NCBI RefSeq assembly: GCF_014217805.1
Contig: NZ_CP055156.1
Coordinates: forward strand, 496,001-560,000
Direction of reading: 5' to 3'
DNA length: 64,000 nucleotides
DNA from: Adhaeribacter swui
GTDB taxonomy: Bacteria; Bacteroidota; Bacteroidia; Cytophagales; Hymenobacteraceae
Both the position numbers and the translations under genes were made by a program. The notes beneath the pieces were generated by a model. The model was not told the DNA's origin. It did not search any database and saw only the letters and a program-made list of their open reading frames with translations. Shown in pieces: positions 18,343-27,972 of this stretch. The first letter of the stretch is position 1. Every line of letters starts with the position of its first letter.

Positions 18343-19659
18343 TTAAGAGGCCAAGGCTATATTCTGCGACCTTCCTTTTAATTTACCAGATTTCATCATA
18401 CCATCATAATGGCGCATGAGTAAATAACTCTCAACTTGATTAAGAGTATCTAAAACTACTCCTACCATTATAATTAAAGAAGTTCCTCCAAAAAAAGCAG
18501 AAAACTCTCTAGTTACTCCAAAGATTAATGCTATAGAAGGGAAAATAGCAATTAAAGCTAAAAATAATGCACCAGGCAAAGTAATTCTATCAAGAACATC
18601 TCCAATATATTCAGAAGTTGCTAGACCTGGTTTTACACCAGGGATAAAGCCACCACTTCTTTTTAAATCATTAGATATTTGATCGGGATTAACACTAATG
18701 GCTGTATAGAAATAAGTAAAAATCAATATTAAAAAGCCAAATAAAGCATTATACTGCCAGCTTGTATAATCAGAAAATGTTGTTCCAATATAAGAAGCAG
18801 TTTCACTTGTATCCCGCCAGATAGAAGATATTAAAGCCGGAATAAACATTAAAGATTGGGCAAATATAATAGGCATTACTCCTGCAGCATTTACTTTTAA
18901 TGGTATAAACTGCCTTTGACCACTATATTGTGTAGTACCACCTACTTGCTTAGCATACTGTACAGGTATTCTGCGAACTGCTTGAGTTAACATAACTACT
19001 GCCATAACCACTAAATAAAGAACAAATAGCTCTAATAAAAATATTAATAGCCCATTTAATCTTTTTGATAATAATTCTTGCAAAATAGCACTAGGAAGTC
19101 TAGAAACAATTCCAATCATTATCAACATGGATATACCATTACCTATTCCTTTATCCGTAATTTTTTCTCCTAACCACATACAAAAAATAGTACCTGCAGT
19201 TAAAATGACTACAGAAGAAATTGTAAATGATAAGTTACTTACGGCAATAGCTTCAGCATTTATGGTGGCAATAAATCCAATTGATTGCGCAGCAGTTATA
19301 GCTATTGTTAAAACTCTAGTATACTGATTAATTTTTTTCCTGCCAGACTCTCCTTCCTTTTGTAACTTTTGAAAATAAGGAACAGCTATAGTAAGTAGTT
19401 GCAAGACTATGGAAGCAGATATATAGGGCATTATACCTAATGCAAAAATAGAAGCATTACTAAATGCTCCTCCTAATAAAGTATCTAATAACCCAAAAAT
19501 GCCTTGCGAGTTAGACTGTAGTTTAGAAGAATCAATGCCCGGTAAAACAACATAAGAACCTAATCTAAAAATTGCAATAAAACCTAAGGTATTCAATATA
19601 CGAGTCCTTAGGTCTTCAATTGCAAATATATTCTTAACTGTTGTTATAAACTTTTTCAT
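18343..19659 (-). CDS. secY: Protein translocase subunit SecY
   Basis: SecY forms the protein-conducting channel of the inner membrane with SecE and SecG. The 438-residue protein has about ten hydrophobic segments. Conserved landmarks are GSYVVLPGID, the ALGIMPYISASIVLQLL plug/TM2 region, the GIGNGISMLI loop and the long cytoplasmic loop with QRQFIPLKVNAAGVMPIIFA. FIPGVKPGLATSEYI marks the later loop. Local DNA is more AT-rich than the flanks of the window. It lies between rplO and map in the usual spc order. Confidence 0.97.
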   Translation of the reverse strand: MKKFITTVKNIFAIEDLRTRILNTLGFIAIFRLGSYVVLPGIDSSKLQSNSQGIFGLLDTLLGGAFSNASIFALGIMPYISASIVLQLLTIAVPYFQKLQKEGESGRKKINQYTRVLTIAITAAQSIGFIATINAEAIAVSNLSFTISSVVILTAGTIFCMWLGEKITDKGIGNGISMLIMIGIVSRLPSAILQELLSKRLNGLLIFLLELFVLYLVVMAVVMLTQAVRRIPVQYAKQVGGTTQYSGQRQFIPLKVNAAGVMPIIFAQSLMFIPALISSIWRDTSETASYIGTTFSDYTSWQYNALFGFLILIFTYFYTAISVNPDQISNDLKRSGGFIPGVKPGLATSEYIGDVLDRITLPGALFLALIAIFPSIALIFGVTREFSAFFGGTSLIIMVGVVLDTLNQVESYLLMRHYDGMMKSGKLKGRSQNIALAS

Positions 19660-19667
19660 AAAGCTAA

Positions 19668-20114
19668 TTATATAAGCACGATTTTACCACCTGCTTTTTC
19701 GATCAACTCAGAGGCAGATTTAGAAAATGCATGAGCATGTATTTCTATCGGGTTATTAATTTCGCCACGTCCTAAAACTTTAACTTTATCATTCTTAGAA
19801 ATAAGACCGTGCGCTTTAAAAAATTCTAAATCAACAACATTCACCTGTAAACTATTAGCTAAAGATGAAATCACATCGATATTGATAGGAGAATATTCAA
19901 CTCTATTAAAATTTTTAAAACCAAATTTTGGCACACGTCTTTGCAAAGGCATTTGACCACCTTCGAAACCGATTTTACTAGAGTATCCAGACCGTGACTT
20001 TGCTCCTTTATGGCCACGAGTGGAGGTTCCTCCACGTCCGGAGCCAGTACCCCGACCTATTCTTTTTCTATCCTTAACAGAGCCTAAGGCTGGTTGTAAT
20101 AAGCTTAAATTCAT
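19668..20114 (-). CDS. rplO: 50S ribosomal protein L15
   Basis: L15 is a late-assembly large-subunit protein. The 148-residue protein has the glycine/arginine-rich N-terminal arm with RIGRGTGSGRGGTSTRGHKG and SRSGYSSKIGFEGGQMPLQRR, then a globular C-terminal domain ending SASELIEKAGGKIVLI. It begins 2 bases after rpmD. Confidence 0.97.
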   Translation of the reverse strand: MNLSLLQPALGSVKDRKRIGRGTGSGRGGTSTRGHKGAKSRSGYSSKIGFEGGQMPLQRRVPKFGFKNFNRVEYSPINIDVISSLANSLQVNVVDLEFFKAHGLISKNDKVKVLGRGEINNPIEIHAHAFSKSASELIEKAGGKIVLI

Positions 20115-20116
20115 TG

Positions 20117-20296
20117 CTACAATTCTTTAACTTCTACTAAATGTTGAACTTTACGGAGCATACCTGCAATCTGCGGAGTATTTTCAACAAGAACAGATTT
20201 GCTTATTTTCCCTAAACCTAAAGCTTGAATCGTAAGCTTCTGATTCTTGGAACTATCAATAATACTTTTAACTTGAGTAATCTTAACTTGCGCCAT
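20117..20296 (-). CDS. rpmD: 50S ribosomal protein L30
   Basis: L30 is a small large-subunit protein. Starting at ATG 20296 gives MAQVKITQVKSIID and 59 residues, the normal family length. A longer frame to 20347 or 20308 would run into rpsE and add unrelated residues, so it is rejected. The core IDSSKNQKLTIQALGLGKISKSVLVENTPQIAGML matches the family. The start is 4 bases after the rpsE stop. Confidence 0.95.
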   Translation of the reverse strand: MAQVKITQVKSIIDSSKNQKLTIQALGLGKISKSVLVENTPQIAGMLRKVQHLVEVKEL

Positions 20297-20300
20297 TTCG

Positions 20301-20819
20301 TTATCCATTAAAAACTTTTGAAAGATTAACGCCACGTTGTTGAGCAACAGCTAATGGATCGCGCATTTTAGAAAGTGCATCAAAGGTTGCTTTTACTACG
20401 TTATGCGGATTAGATGAACCTTTAGATTTAGCTAATACGTCTTTAATACCAGCACTTTCAAAAACAGCTCGCATTGCACCACCGGCTATTACACCAGTAC
20501 CAGCAGCAGCTGGCTTAACAAGCACGAAGCCTCCTGAAAATTTTCCTTCGATAGAATGAGGTACTGTATGATGATATACAGGAACTTTCACTAAATTTTT
20601 TTTAGCATCATCAATGCCTTTAGCAATTGCATCAGTTACTTCGTTAGCTTTACCTAAACCATAGCCTACAACCCCATTTCCATCACCTACAACTACGATT
20701 GCTGAAAAGCTAAATCGACGGCCACCTTTAACTACCTTAGCTACCCTTTTTATGGCAACTACTCTTTCTTTAAGGTCAATGTCACTAGCCCGTACAATTC
20801 TTAAATTATTCTTAGACAT
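20301..20819 (-). CDS. rpsE: 30S ribosomal protein S5
   Basis: S5 helps ensure decoding fidelity and mRNA unwinding at the entry channel. The 172-residue protein has the double-stranded RNA-binding-like S5 N-domain ([31 protein letters not shown]) with the conserved [10 protein letters not shown]. The C-domain has [27 protein letters not shown] and [14 protein letters not shown]. It follows rplR by 3 bases. Confidence 0.97.
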   Translation of the reverse strand: MSKNNLRIVRASDIDLKERVVAIKRVAKVVKGGRRFSFSAIVVVGDGNGVVGYGLGKANEVTDAIAKGIDDAKKNLVKVPVYHHTVPHSIEGKFSGGFVLVKPAAAGTGVIAGGAMRAVFESAGIKDVLAKSKGSSNPHNVVKATFDALSKMRDPLAVAQQRGVNLSKVFNG

Positions 20820-20822
20820 ATA

Positions 20823-21173
20823 TTAAAATTTAAGGCCTCCTTCACGAGCACCTTCAGCCAACGATTTTACTCTACCGTGATATAAATATCCTGAACGGTC
20901 AAATACAACTTCTGTAATCCCTAGATCCAGTGCTTTATTCGCTAACGTTTTTCCTACATGAGAAGCAATTTCAATTTTTGAGCTTCCAGTAATATCAATG
21001 GAACCTGAAGAAACTGAAACCAAGGTTTTACCCTCTTGATCATTAATCAACTGAGCATAAATTGCACGGTTACTTCTAAACACAGATAAACGAGGTTTTG
21101 TAGATGTACCGGAAATTTTCGTTCTGATACTCCGTCTGATCCGTAGCCTTCTTTCTGATTTTTGAACTGACAT
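20823..21173 (-). CDS. rplR: 50S ribosomal protein L18
   Basis: L18 binds 5S rRNA with L5. The 116-residue protein has the basic N-terminus [33 protein letters not shown] (described, about residues 9-41), the [14 protein letters not shown] segment and the C-terminal [26 protein letters not shown], all characteristic. Standard spc position between rplF and rpsE. Confidence 0.97.
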   Translation of the reverse strand: MSVQKSERRLRIRRSIRTKISGTSTKPRLSVFRSNRAIYAQLINDQEGKTLVSVSSGSIDITGSSKIEIASHVGKTLANKALDLGITEVVFDRSGYLYHGRVKSLAEGAREGGLKF

Positions 21174-21182
21174 TATTATCGA

Positions 21183-21737
21183 TTATTTAGATGCTGTTTT
21201 ACCAGCTTTTCTTCTGATTATTTCGCCAACAAAACGTATACCCTTGCCTTTATAAGGTTCTACTTTGCGTAAGGATCTTATTTTTGCTGCAACCTGACCA
21301 ATTAATTGCTTATCTATACTTTCTAATATAATCACTGGAGCCTTACCTTTTTCGGTAACAGCACTTGCAGTAACTTCTTTAGGTAAAGCTAAAAATATAT
21401 TATGCGAGTAGCCAAGAGAAAGCTCTAAAGTATTATTAGATGCTGTAGCTTTATAACCAACACCAACTAATTCAAGTTGCTCTTTAAATCCATCACTTAC
21501 TCCAACAACCATATTATTGATCAATGAACGATAAAGACCATGCATGGCTTTATGTCTTTTTTGATCAGTTGGTCGTTCTACAATTAGCTGTCCATCAACT
21601 TTAGATAGCTTAATATCTCGGTCAACTTGGGTTTGAAGAGTACCTTTTGGTCCCTTTACCAAAATGGTATTGTCTGCGTTAAGATTAATCTCAACACTGG
21701 CAGGAACAGTTATAGGCAATTTACCAATACGTGACAT
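21183..21737 (-). CDS. rplF: 50S ribosomal protein L6
   Basis: L6 lies near the sarcin-ricin loop and factor-binding site. The 184-residue protein has the duplicated L6 fold, with MSRIGKLPITVPASVEI at the start and HGLYRSLINNMVVGVSDGF in the middle. The C-terminal signature VEPYKGKGIRFVGEIIRRKAGK is present. It follows rpsH by 11 bases. Confidence 0.97.
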   Translation of the reverse strand: MSRIGKLPITVPASVEINLNADNTILVKGPKGTLQTQVDRDIKLSKVDGQLIVERPTDQKRHKAMHGLYRSLINNMVVGVSDGFKEQLELVGVGYKATASNNTLELSLGYSHNIFLALPKEVTASAVTEKGKAPVIILESIDKQLIGQVAAKIRSLRKVEPYKGKGIRFVGEIIRRKAGKTASK

Positions 21738-21748
21738 ATTTCAATTTA

Positions 21749-22147
21749 TTAATAAACGTAACACAATACTTCACCACCAACATTTAGACCTTTAGCTTCT
21801 TTTTCGGTCATTACTCCTTTTGAAGTAGATAAAATGGCAACTCCTAAACCGTTAAGTACCCGCGGAAGATTTTCAAAATGAGCATATTTCCGCAATCCAG
21901 GCTTGCTGATTCTTTCTAAATGAACTATAGCAGATTGTTTAGTTGCAGGATTGTATTTAAGTGCAATCTTTATAGTGCCTTGTACCGAAGAATCATCGAA
22001 CCGATAACTTTGAATATACCCTTTCTCATGTAAAACCCGTGTGATTTCTTTTTTTATTTTGCTAGATGGTATTTCAACTATGCGATGATTTGCTTTGATA
22101 GCATTCCGCAATCTAGTTAAATAATCTGCTATGGGATCTGTATTCAT
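21749..22147 (-). CDS. rpsH: 30S ribosomal protein S8
   Basis: S8 is a primary 16S rRNA binder and, in E. coli, the translational repressor of the spc operon. ATG 22147 gives MNTDPIADYLTRLRNAI and 132 residues, the normal Bacteroidota length; the 13 extra residues of a longer frame are rejected. C-terminal signatures include LPRVLNGLGVAILSTSKGVMT and the final GEVLCYVY. The 72-base gap before it is unusually long for this cluster and holds a candidate promoter. Confidence 0.97.
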   Translation of the reverse strand: MNTDPIADYLTRLRNAIKANHRIVEIPSSKIKKEITRVLHEKGYIQSYRFDDSSVQGTIKIALKYNPATKQSAIVHLERISKPGLRKYAHFENLPRVLNGLGVAILSTSKGVMTEKEAKGLNVGGEVLCYVY

Positions 22148-22183
22148 TATGAATATAATTTTATAGCTCAGTTTTTCGAGCCG

Positions 22184-22215
22184 CAAAGATACTATTTAAT
22201 TGTATAAAAAAAAAT
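22184..22215 (-). promoter_or_regulatory. Candidate internal promoter before rpsH
   Basis: On the minus strand TATCTTTG (22191-22184) is a perfect TAnnTTTG box, the same octamer as in the rplC promoter. The -33 position is only T-rich (TTTT) near the rpsN stop codon. Transcription would begin about 33 bases before the rpsH start codon. Confidence 0.5.
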
Positions 22216-22219
22216 AAAA

Positions 22220-22489
22220 TTACCAACTAGATTTGGTAACACCCGGAATTTTACCAGCTGAAGCTAATTCCCGAAAAACTACCCTGGATATTCCAAATTT
22301 CCGAATATATCCTCGTGGTCTTCCGGATAATTTACAACGATTATGCAACCGCACAGGTGATGCATTCCGTGGTAGCTTATCTAAAGCTTCATAATCTCCA
22401 GCTTCTTTTAATTCTTTTCTTTTAGCTGCATACTTTTCAACAGCTTTTTGTTTTTTTAATTCGCGCGCTTTTACAGATTCTTTCGCCAT
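22220..22489 (-). CDS. rpsN: 30S ribosomal protein S14 (zinc-free form)
   Basis: S14 is a head protein of the 30S subunit. The 89-residue length and the segment [38 protein letters not shown] identify the long zinc-free form. The single cysteine shows that the CxxC pairs of the short zinc form are missing. It lies 4 bases after rplE. Confidence 0.97.
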   Translation of the reverse strand: MAKESVKARELKKQKAVEKYAAKRKELKEAGDYEALDKLPRNASPVRLHNRCKLSGRPRGYIRKFGISRVVFRELASAGKIPGVTKSSW

Positions 22490-22493
22490 TATT

Positions 22494-23048
22494 CTACTTT
22501 TTTAAATTTTGAAAAGGCATCCCGAAAGCTTTTAACAATTCATAACTTTCTTCATCATTCTGCGCTGTAGTTACGAAAGTTATGTCCATACCTGAAATAG
22601 CCTTAATTTTATCAATACTAATTTCTGGAAAAATGATTTGCTCCTTTATACCTAATGTATAATTGCCTCTACCATCAAAACCTTTATCATTTATACCACG
22701 GAAATCCCTTACCCTCGGCAATGCCACAGTTAAAAGTCGATCCATAAATTCATACATCTGATCACCTCTTAATGTAACACGAGCTCCAATAGGCATGCCT
22801 TCACGCAATTTAAAATTAGATACGGAATTTTTAGCTTTGGTAGCTACCGCTTTCTGACCTGTAATAGTAGTCAATTCGTCAACGCCAATATCAACTAGTT
22901 TTTTATCAGCAACGGCATTACCAATGCCTTTGTTGATACATATTTTAGTGATGCGTGGAACTTGCATGATGCTTTTATACTGAAATTTTTCTTTCAGCGA
23001 GGATATAATCTCCTTTTGATATTTCTCCTTTAATCTTGCAGTTGCCAT
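22494..23048 (-). CDS. rplE: 50S ribosomal protein L5
   Basis: L5 binds 5S rRNA in the central protuberance. The 184-residue protein contains [49 protein letters not shown] (about residues 68-100), [21 protein letters not shown] and the terminal FGMPFQ. It follows rplX by one base, so coupling is likely. Confidence 0.97.
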   Translation of the reverse strand: MATARLKEKYQKEIISSLKEKFQYKSIMQVPRITKICINKGIGNAVADKKLVDIGVDELTTITGQKAVATKAKNSVSNFKLREGMPIGARVTLRGDQMYEFMDRLLTVALPRVRDFRGINDKGFDGRGNYTLGIKEQIIFPEISIDKIKAISGMDITFVTTAQNDEESYELLKAFGMPFQNLKK

Positions 23049-23049
23049 T

Positions 23050-23382
23050 TTATATATTCTCTCCAGTTTTTTTTGAATAACGCTGCAACTTACCTTCAGC
23101 GTTTAACTTTTTGCCTGTTCTCACTACTTGGTCGCCTTCTACTAACATAACATTACTTGCATGAATAGGAGCTTCCTTTTGGGTAATGCCACCATTAGGC
23201 GTTTTCGCAGTTGGTTTATTATGTTTTGTAACCATATTTAAACCTTCTACAACTACTTTATTAGTTTTAGTAAGTACTGATATAATTCTACCTGTATTGC
23301 CCTTTTCGTTACCTGCAATTACCTTAACTGTATCACCAGTTTTAACATGTAGTTTGTATGGCTTTTCTATAACTTGTTTCAT
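23050..23382 (-). CDS. rplX: 50S ribosomal protein L24
   Basis: L24 is an assembly initiator of the large subunit. The 110-residue protein has the KOW motif [21 protein letters not shown] (described, about residues 16-36), then [23 protein letters not shown] and a basic tail. It starts 2 bases after rplN. Confidence 0.97.
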   Translation of the reverse strand: MKQVIEKPYKLHVKTGDTVKVIAGNEKGNTGRIISVLTKTNKVVVEGLNMVTKHNKPTAKTPNGGITQKEAPIHASNVMLVEGDQVVRTGKKLNAEGKLQRYSKKTGENI

Positions 23383-23384
23383 GA

Positions 23385-23753
23385 TTATAATACTTCAGGT
23401 GCTAATGAAACAATTTTCATAAATTGCTTTTCTCTTAACTCACGAGCCACTGGACCAAAGATACGTGTTCCACGTGGTTCATCGTTATTATTCAATAATA
23501 CAGCAGCATTATCATCAAAACGGATATATGATCCATCTTTTCGACGGATTTCTTTTTTCGTTCTTACAACTACTGCTTTAGAAACTGATCCTTTCTTAAC
23601 ATTACCCGAAGTAAGGGCAGACTTTACAGTTACAATGATTTTATCTCCAATAGAAGCATATTTTTTACCAGTACCACCTAGTACCCTAATGCAAAGAACT
23701 TCTTTGGCTCCGCTATTATCGGCAACTGATAACCTTGATTCTTGCTGTATCAT
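23385..23753 (-). CDS. rplN: 50S ribosomal protein L14
   Basis: L14 contacts 16S rRNA in an intersubunit bridge. The 122-residue protein begins [27 protein letters not shown] and carries [49 protein letters not shown], a standard L14. It follows rpsQ by 3 bases. Confidence 0.97.
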   Translation of the reverse strand: MIQQESRLSVADNSGAKEVLCIRVLGGTGKKYASIGDKIIVTVKSALTSGNVKKGSVSKAVVVRTKKEIRRKDGSYIRFDDNAAVLLNNNDEPRGTRIFGPVARELREKQFMKIVSLAPEVL

Positions 23754-23756
23754 TTC

Positions 23757-24014
23757 CTATTTTGCTCTTTCAATTATTTCAACTAAACGCCAATTCTTCG
23801 TTTTACTTAAAGGCCGCGTTTCCATTATTCTAACCGTATCACCAACTCCACACTCATTTCTTTCGTCATGAGCCTTAAACTTTGTGGATTTAGAAACGAA
23901 CTTACCATAGATTGGATGCTTCATTTTGCTTTCCACAACTACAGTAATAGATTTGTTCATTTTATTTGATACAACTCTACCAGTTTTTTCTTTTCTTAAA
24001 TTTCTCGTTTCCAT
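23757..24014 (-). CDS. rpsQ: 30S ribosomal protein S17
   Basis: S17 is an OB-fold protein that binds 16S rRNA. Two adjacent ATG codons (24017 and 24014) precede [19 protein letters not shown]; the second gives 85 residues and the usual N-terminus, though the first is also possible. The segments [20 protein letters not shown] and [27 protein letters not shown] are diagnostic. Confidence 0.95.
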   Translation of the reverse strand: METRNLRKEKTGRVVSNKMNKSITVVVESKMKHPIYGKFVSKSTKFKAHDERNECGVGDTVRIMETRPLSKTKNWRLVEIIERAK

Positions 24015-24018
24015 CATA

Positions 24019-24225
24019 TTATAATTGAGAGCTTGTGTTTAATTCCCGATTACGCAACTCTGTATTTAATTTTGCTATAATCTTCCGCGACTCTTTTATC
24101 TTTAAGGGATTTTCAAGAGGAGAAATTGAATGAGCAAACCGTAAGTTTTGATTATTTGTTCTTTCTACAGCAAGGCGCTCCTTTAGTTCATTTAAGGAAA
24201 GTGCTCTTATATCTGAATATTTCAT
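24019..24225 (-). CDS. rpmC: 50S ribosomal protein L29
   Basis: L29 is a small helical protein near the tunnel exit and part of the signal recognition particle docking site. The 68-residue protein has the two-helix pattern with [50 protein letters not shown] (about residues 9-58), matching the family. It starts 2 bases after rplP. Confidence 0.95.
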   Translation of the reverse strand: MKYSDIRALSLNELKERLAVERTNNQNLRFAHSISPLENPLKIKESRKIIAKLNTELRNRELNTSSQL

Positions 24226-24227
24226 AA

Positions 24228-24650
24228 TTATTTCTCAACGTAATCTCTACGTACAACAAACTTGGTTTTAACTGGTAACTTTTGAGCAGCTAACCGCAAC
24301 GATTCTTGAGCAGTAGCAAGGTCAACTCCATCTGACTCAAACAAAATGGTACCTGGTTTGATTACTGCTACCCAATATTCCGGAGATCCTTTACCTTTAC
24401 CCATCCGAACCTCAGCAGGCTTTTTAGTAATAGGTTTATCAGGAAATATACGAATCCAAACCTGTCCTTCCCTTTTCATTGCTCTTGTCATGGCAATACG
24501 AGCAGCTTCTATTTGGCGACTGGTAATCCAAGATGCTTCTAATGATTTTATAGCAAAGGAACCAAAGGAAATAGTACTGCCTCTATAAGCAAACCCATTA
24601 ACCCGGCCTTTATGCATTTTTCTATAAACGGTCCTTTTTGGCTGTAACAT
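24228..24650 (-). CDS. rplP: 50S ribosomal protein L16
   Basis: L16 organises the A-site tRNA elbow contact. The 140-residue protein begins [19 protein letters not shown] and carries [63 protein letters not shown] and the C-terminal [12 protein letters not shown]. It follows rpsC after 27 bases. Confidence 0.97.
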   Translation of the reverse strand: MLQPKRTVYRKMHKGRVNGFAYRGSTISFGSFAIKSLEASWITSRQIEAARIAMTRAMKREGQVWIRIFPDKPITKKPAEVRMGKGKGSPEYWVAVIKPGTILFESDGVDLATAQESLRLAAQKLPVKTKFVVRRDYVEK

Positions 24651-24677
24651 TTTTAATTTCTCTTAATATGTAAATTA

Positions 24678-25535
24678 TTAACGACGGCCAGCACCACCGC
24701 CTCCTCTATTTGAACCACCTCGGCTATTATTACCCCGGTTACCCCGATCATTGCGTCCTTCACCACGATCATTACGATCATTTCTTCCTCTTGAATTACG
24801 GTCACCGCTTCTATCTCGGTCTGTTCTGTCTCCACCTCGTTCATTTCTTGGCGAAGTTGCTGAATTATTTACGGCTTTAGCAGGTTCTTGATTTGGAGAC
24901 AAATCTTTTTTACCAAAGACTTCTCCTTTAAAGATCCATACTTTAATGCCAAGTTTACCATATACTGTCTGCGCCTCAGATAAAGCATAGTCAATATCAG
25001 CACGTAATGTATGCAATGGAGTACGACCTTCTTTATAGTGTTCAGTACGGGCCATTTCAGCGCCACCTAAACGTCCAGAAACCTGGATTTTTACTCCTTC
25101 AGCACCTACCCGAATAGCAGAAGCAATAGCTTGCTTCATTGCTCTTCTAAAGGAAATACGAGCCTGTAATTGCTGAGCTACGGACTCTCCCACTAATTTA
25201 GCATCAAGCTCTGGTCTTTTGATCTCGAATATGTTAATTTGAACATCCTTATTAGTGATTTTCTTTAACTCTTCTTTGATTTTATCTACCTCTTGCCCTC
25301 CTTTACCAATTACAACACCAGGTCTTGCAGTATTAATTGTTATTGTAATTCTCTTTAAGGTTCTTTCCAATACAATTTTTGAAATACCACCTTTAGGAAT
25401 CCGTGCTAAGATATATTTTCTTATCTTTTCATCCTCAATAAGTTTTTCAGCAAAATCTTTACCGCCATACCAGTTAGAATCCCAACCTTTAATAACGCCT
25501 AGTCTAAAACCTACCGGATTAACTTTTTGTCCCAT
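24678..25535 (-). CDS. rpsC: 30S ribosomal protein S3 with RG-rich tail
   Basis: S3 lines the mRNA entry tunnel. The core, about residues 1-220, begins [20 protein letters not shown]. It has the KH domain with [17 protein letters not shown] (described, about 75-91) and the S3 C-domain [15 protein letters not shown] and [16 protein letters not shown]. Residues about 225-285 form an extension rich in Arg, Gly, Asp and Asn, with repeated DR, NDRG and RGG units and a GGGGAGRR end. E. coli S3 is 233 residues, so about 50-60 residues are extra. Low-complexity tails on S3 occur elsewhere in Bacteroidota; function unknown. Confidence 0.96.
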   Translation of the reverse strand: MGQKVNPVGFRLGVIKGWDSNWYGGKDFAEKLIEDEKIRKYILARIPKGGISKIVLERTLKRITITINTARPGVVIGKGGQEVDKIKEELKKITNKDVQINIFEIKRPELDAKLVGESVAQQLQARISFRRAMKQAIASAIRVGAEGVKIQVSGRLGGAEMARTEHYKEGRTPLHTLRADIDYALSEAQTVYGKLGIKVWIFKGEVFGKKDLSPNQEPAKAVNNSATSPRNERGGDRTDRDRSGDRNSRGRNDRNDRGEGRNDRGNRGNNSRGGSNRGGGGAGRR

Positions 25536-25542
25536 CTTGAAT

Positions 25543-25932
25543 TTATTTGGCTTTAACCGAGTTTTGTGAAATACTTACTAATTCTTCTTCTGAAATACTA
25601 TCAATGACTATTGTCACATGATTCGAACGCTTTCTGATTCTATGACCCCGGCCCTGAGGAGCTGGTCTTAGTCTTTTCAGCATTTTACCTTCATCTACAA
25701 AAATGCTTTTTATAACTAAGTTAGCATCTTCTAAGCGAACATCTTCGTTCTTCTGTTGCCAATTAGATAATGCAGATAAAAGAAGCTTTTCAATTTTCTC
25801 AGCTCCAGCGTTAGCTTCAAATTTTAATAAACCCAAAGCTTTGTTAACACTCTTTCCTCTTACTAAGTTCGCCACAAGACGCATTTTACGAGGTGATGTT
25901 GGAACGTTTTTTAATTTAGCTATTGCTTCCAT
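25543..25932 (-). CDS. rplV: 50S ribosomal protein L22
   Basis: L22 lines the peptide exit tunnel through its long hairpin, a site of macrolide resistance mutations. The 129-residue protein has the family segments [53 protein letters not shown] (about residues 80-110). No unusual insertion in the hairpin is evident. It follows rpsS by 2 bases. Confidence 0.97.
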   Translation of the reverse strand: MEAIAKLKNVPTSPRKMRLVANLVRGKSVNKALGLLKFEANAGAEKIEKLLLSALSNWQQKNEDVRLEDANLVIKSIFVDEGKMLKRLRPAPQGRGHRIRKRSNHVTIVIDSISEEELVSISQNSVKAK

Positions 25933-25934
25933 GC

Positions 25935-26213
25935 TTATCTTTTACCTTTATCTTTCTTAGCTACGTGACCACGGAAATTACGAGTTGGAGCAAATTCACC
26001 TAATTTATGTCCAACCATATTTTCCGTCACATAAACCGGAATAAATTTATTGCCATTATGTACTGCAAACGTATGCCCTACAAAATCAGGTGAAATCATA
26101 GAACGACGTGACCAAGTTTTTATAACAGCTTTTTTACCAGAGCTGTCCATTGTAGTAACTTTATTCTCGAGCCGAAAGTCAATATAAGGCCCTTTTTTTA
26201 ATGATCTTCCCAT
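25935..26213 (-). CDS. rpsS: 30S ribosomal protein S19
   Basis: S19 sits in the 30S head near the A-site finger. The 92-residue protein begins [19 protein letters not shown] and has the signature [22 protein letters not shown] and [18 protein letters not shown]. Its first base is also the last base of the rplB stop codon, a one-base overlap. Confidence 0.97.
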   Translation of the reverse strand: MGRSLKKGPYIDFRLENKVTTMDSSGKKAVIKTWSRRSMISPDFVGHTFAVHNGNKFIPVYVTENMVGHKLGEFAPTRNFRGHVAKKDKGKR

Positions 26214-27037
26214 TATTTTTTACCTCTATTAACAATCAGGTTCTCAGAATATTTATTTTTATTTCTTGTTTTTCTACCTTTTGCGTACAAACCTTTACGT
26301 GAACGTGGGTGCCCACCTGATGATTTACCTTCACCACCACCCATAGGGTGATCAACAGGGTTCATAGCAACACCTCTTACTCTTGGACGAATGCCTAACC
26401 ATCTGCTTCTACCTGCCTTGCCTAGATTTTCATTCATGTGATCTGCATTAGATACAGTACCTACTGTAGCAACACAGTTAACAAGAACCATCCGCATTTC
26501 GCCTGAAGGTAATTTCAAAGTAGCATATTTACTTTCACGAGCTACTAATTGAGCATAGGTTCCTGCACTTCTGGCTAGTGTTCCGCCATTACCCGGCATT
26601 AACTCTATATTATGTACAATAGTACCTAAAGGAATATCCGTCAAAGGCAAGCAATTCCCCACTTCTGGTGCCACACCTGGACCTGATATTACAGTGCTTC
26701 CAACTTTTAAACCAGCAGGAGCTAAAATATAGCTTTTTTCCCCATCTGCATAGTAAAGTAATGCAATTCGTGCTGTCCGATTTGGATCATATTCAATCGA
26801 CTTCACAACAGCCGGAACACCGTATTTATTTCTTTTAAAATCTACTAACCGGTACTGTTTTTTATGACCACCGCCAATGTAGCGCATTGTCATTTTACCG
26901 GAATCATTTCTACCACCAGATTTTGAAATTGGTGCCAACAAAGATTTTTCAGGAGTTGAAGTTGTAATCTCATCAAACTCCGGCGCAATTCTAAATCTTT
27001 GACCTGGTGTTATTGGTCTTAATTTTTTTAATGCCAT
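26213..27037 (-). CDS. rplB: 50S ribosomal protein L2
   Basis: L2 is needed for subunit association and peptidyl transfer. The 274-residue protein has [23 protein letters not shown], the SH3-like domain with [24 protein letters not shown], and the highly conserved [28 protein letters not shown] (about 222-249), where His near position 230 is the peptidyl-transferase-centre residue. It follows rplW by 14 bases. Confidence 0.98.
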   Translation of the reverse strand: MALKKLRPITPGQRFRIAPEFDEITTSTPEKSLLAPISKSGGRNDSGKMTMRYIGGGHKKQYRLVDFKRNKYGVPAVVKSIEYDPNRTARIALLYYADGEKSYILAPAGLKVGSTVISGPGVAPEVGNCLPLTDIPLGTIVHNIELMPGNGGTLARSAGTYAQLVARESKYATLKLPSGEMRMVLVNCVATVGTVSNADHMNENLGKAGRSRWLGIRPRVRGVAMNPVDHPMGGGEGKSSGGHPRSRKGLYAKGRKTRNKNKYSENLIVNRGKK

Positions 27038-27051
27038 TTTATAGTTACGTA

Positions 27052-27339
27052 TTAAATGCTACTGTAAAAATCAATAATATCACCTTCTTTAACAGTGACA
27101 ATTGCTTTTTTTACCATTGGCTTACGCCCAGATACGACACCAGCTTTGGTATTTTTAGTTTTCAATTTACCTTGTATACGCATAGTAGCCACCTTCTCTA
27201 CTGTTACTCCATAGAGTTTTTCGATATGCTTCTTTATCTCTACTTTGTTTGCGTTTTTACCAACTTCGAATGCATATTTGCCTTTCTCGTTCAAAGCGGT
27301 CATTTTCTCCGTTACTAAAGGTCTTTTCAGAATTTCCAT
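27052..27339 (-). CDS. rplW: 50S ribosomal protein L23
   Basis: L23 lies at the tunnel exit and docks trigger factor and SRP. The 95-residue protein begins [26 protein letters not shown] and contains [23 protein letters not shown] and [22 protein letters not shown], a normal L23. It follows rplD by 2 bases. Confidence 0.96.
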   Translation of the reverse strand: MEILKRPLVTEKMTALNEKGKYAFEVGKNANKVEIKKHIEKLYGVTVEKVATMRIQGKLKTKNTKAGVVSGRKPMVKKAIVTVKEGDIIDFYSSI

Positions 27340-27341
27340 TT

Positions 27342-27971
27342 TTATCTCGTATAGAGTTTTTCTAACGTACTTACAGTTTCTTCTGTTAATAACAGATTGT
27401 CTGTATTCAACAAATCATAAGTAGTTAAATTTGCAGCTGTTAATACTTTAACTCGTTTTAAATTACGGCTTGACAGAAATACATTCTCGTTTGCTTCGGA
27501 TGTAACAACTAATGTTTTTTTATCAGCAATAGATAAATTAGTTAAAATCGAAGTAAAATCTTTAGTTTTTGGTTGAGCTAATTGAATCGGTTCAACTAAA
27601 GCTATTTTATTATCTTTCATTAAAGAAGACAATGCAGATATTCTAGCTAAAGATTTTACTTTTTTATTTAATTTAAATGAGTAGTTTCTTGGTCTAGGTC
27701 CAAACACTCTACCACCACCTATAAATACAGGTGATTTCATTGAACCGGCACGTGCGCCACCTGTACCTTTTTGCTTTTTAAGCTTTTTAGTAGTTCCAGA
27801 AACCTCGTTACGTTCTTTTGATTTATGAGTACCTTGTCTCTGGTTGGCTAAAAATTGCTTTACATCCAGATACATAGCATGGTTATTTGGCTCAATTCCA
27901 AATATTTCATCTGAAAGAGATACCTTTCTGCCAGTATCCTGTCCATTAATATTTAATACAGAAAGTTCCAT
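27342..27971 (-). CDS. rplD: 50S ribosomal protein L4
   Basis: L4 has a globular domain and a long tunnel loop. The 209-residue protein has ANQRQGTHKSKERNEVSGTTKKLKKQKGTGGARAGSMKSPVFIGGG (about residues 43-88), the tunnel loop, and VFGPRPRNYSFKLNKKVKSLARISALSS. In E. coli L4 represses its own S10 operon. The rplC leader here is short, and any similar control is not demonstrated. Confidence 0.97.
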   Translation of the reverse strand: MELSVLNINGQDTGRKVSLSDEIFGIEPNNHAMYLDVKQFLANQRQGTHKSKERNEVSGTTKKLKKQKGTGGARAGSMKSPVFIGGGRVFGPRPRNYSFKLNKKVKSLARISALSSLMKDNKIALVEPIQLAQPKTKDFTSILTNLSIADKKTLVVTSEANENVFLSSRNLKRVKVLTAANLTTYDLLNTDNLLLTEETVSTLEKLYTR

Positions 27972-27972
27972 T

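Noticed and set aside
20297-20347. Longer N-terminus for L30
   Set aside because: The extra 17 residues overlap rpsE and do not resemble L30. ATG 20296 gives the standard 59-residue protein.
22163-22182. GCTC/GAGC hairpin as a rpsH leader regulator
   Set aside because: The arm is only 4 bp, and the predicted transcription start falls within it, so it would not be fully transcribed from the internal promoter.
22148-22186. Longer N-terminus for S8
   Set aside because: The extra 13 residues lie in the promoter-like gap, while MNTDPIADYL is the typical start of the family.
23374-23871. 165-codon plus-strand frame
   Set aside because: It lies antisense across rplX, rplN and rpsQ, all strongly conserved. 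No independent coding signal is visible.
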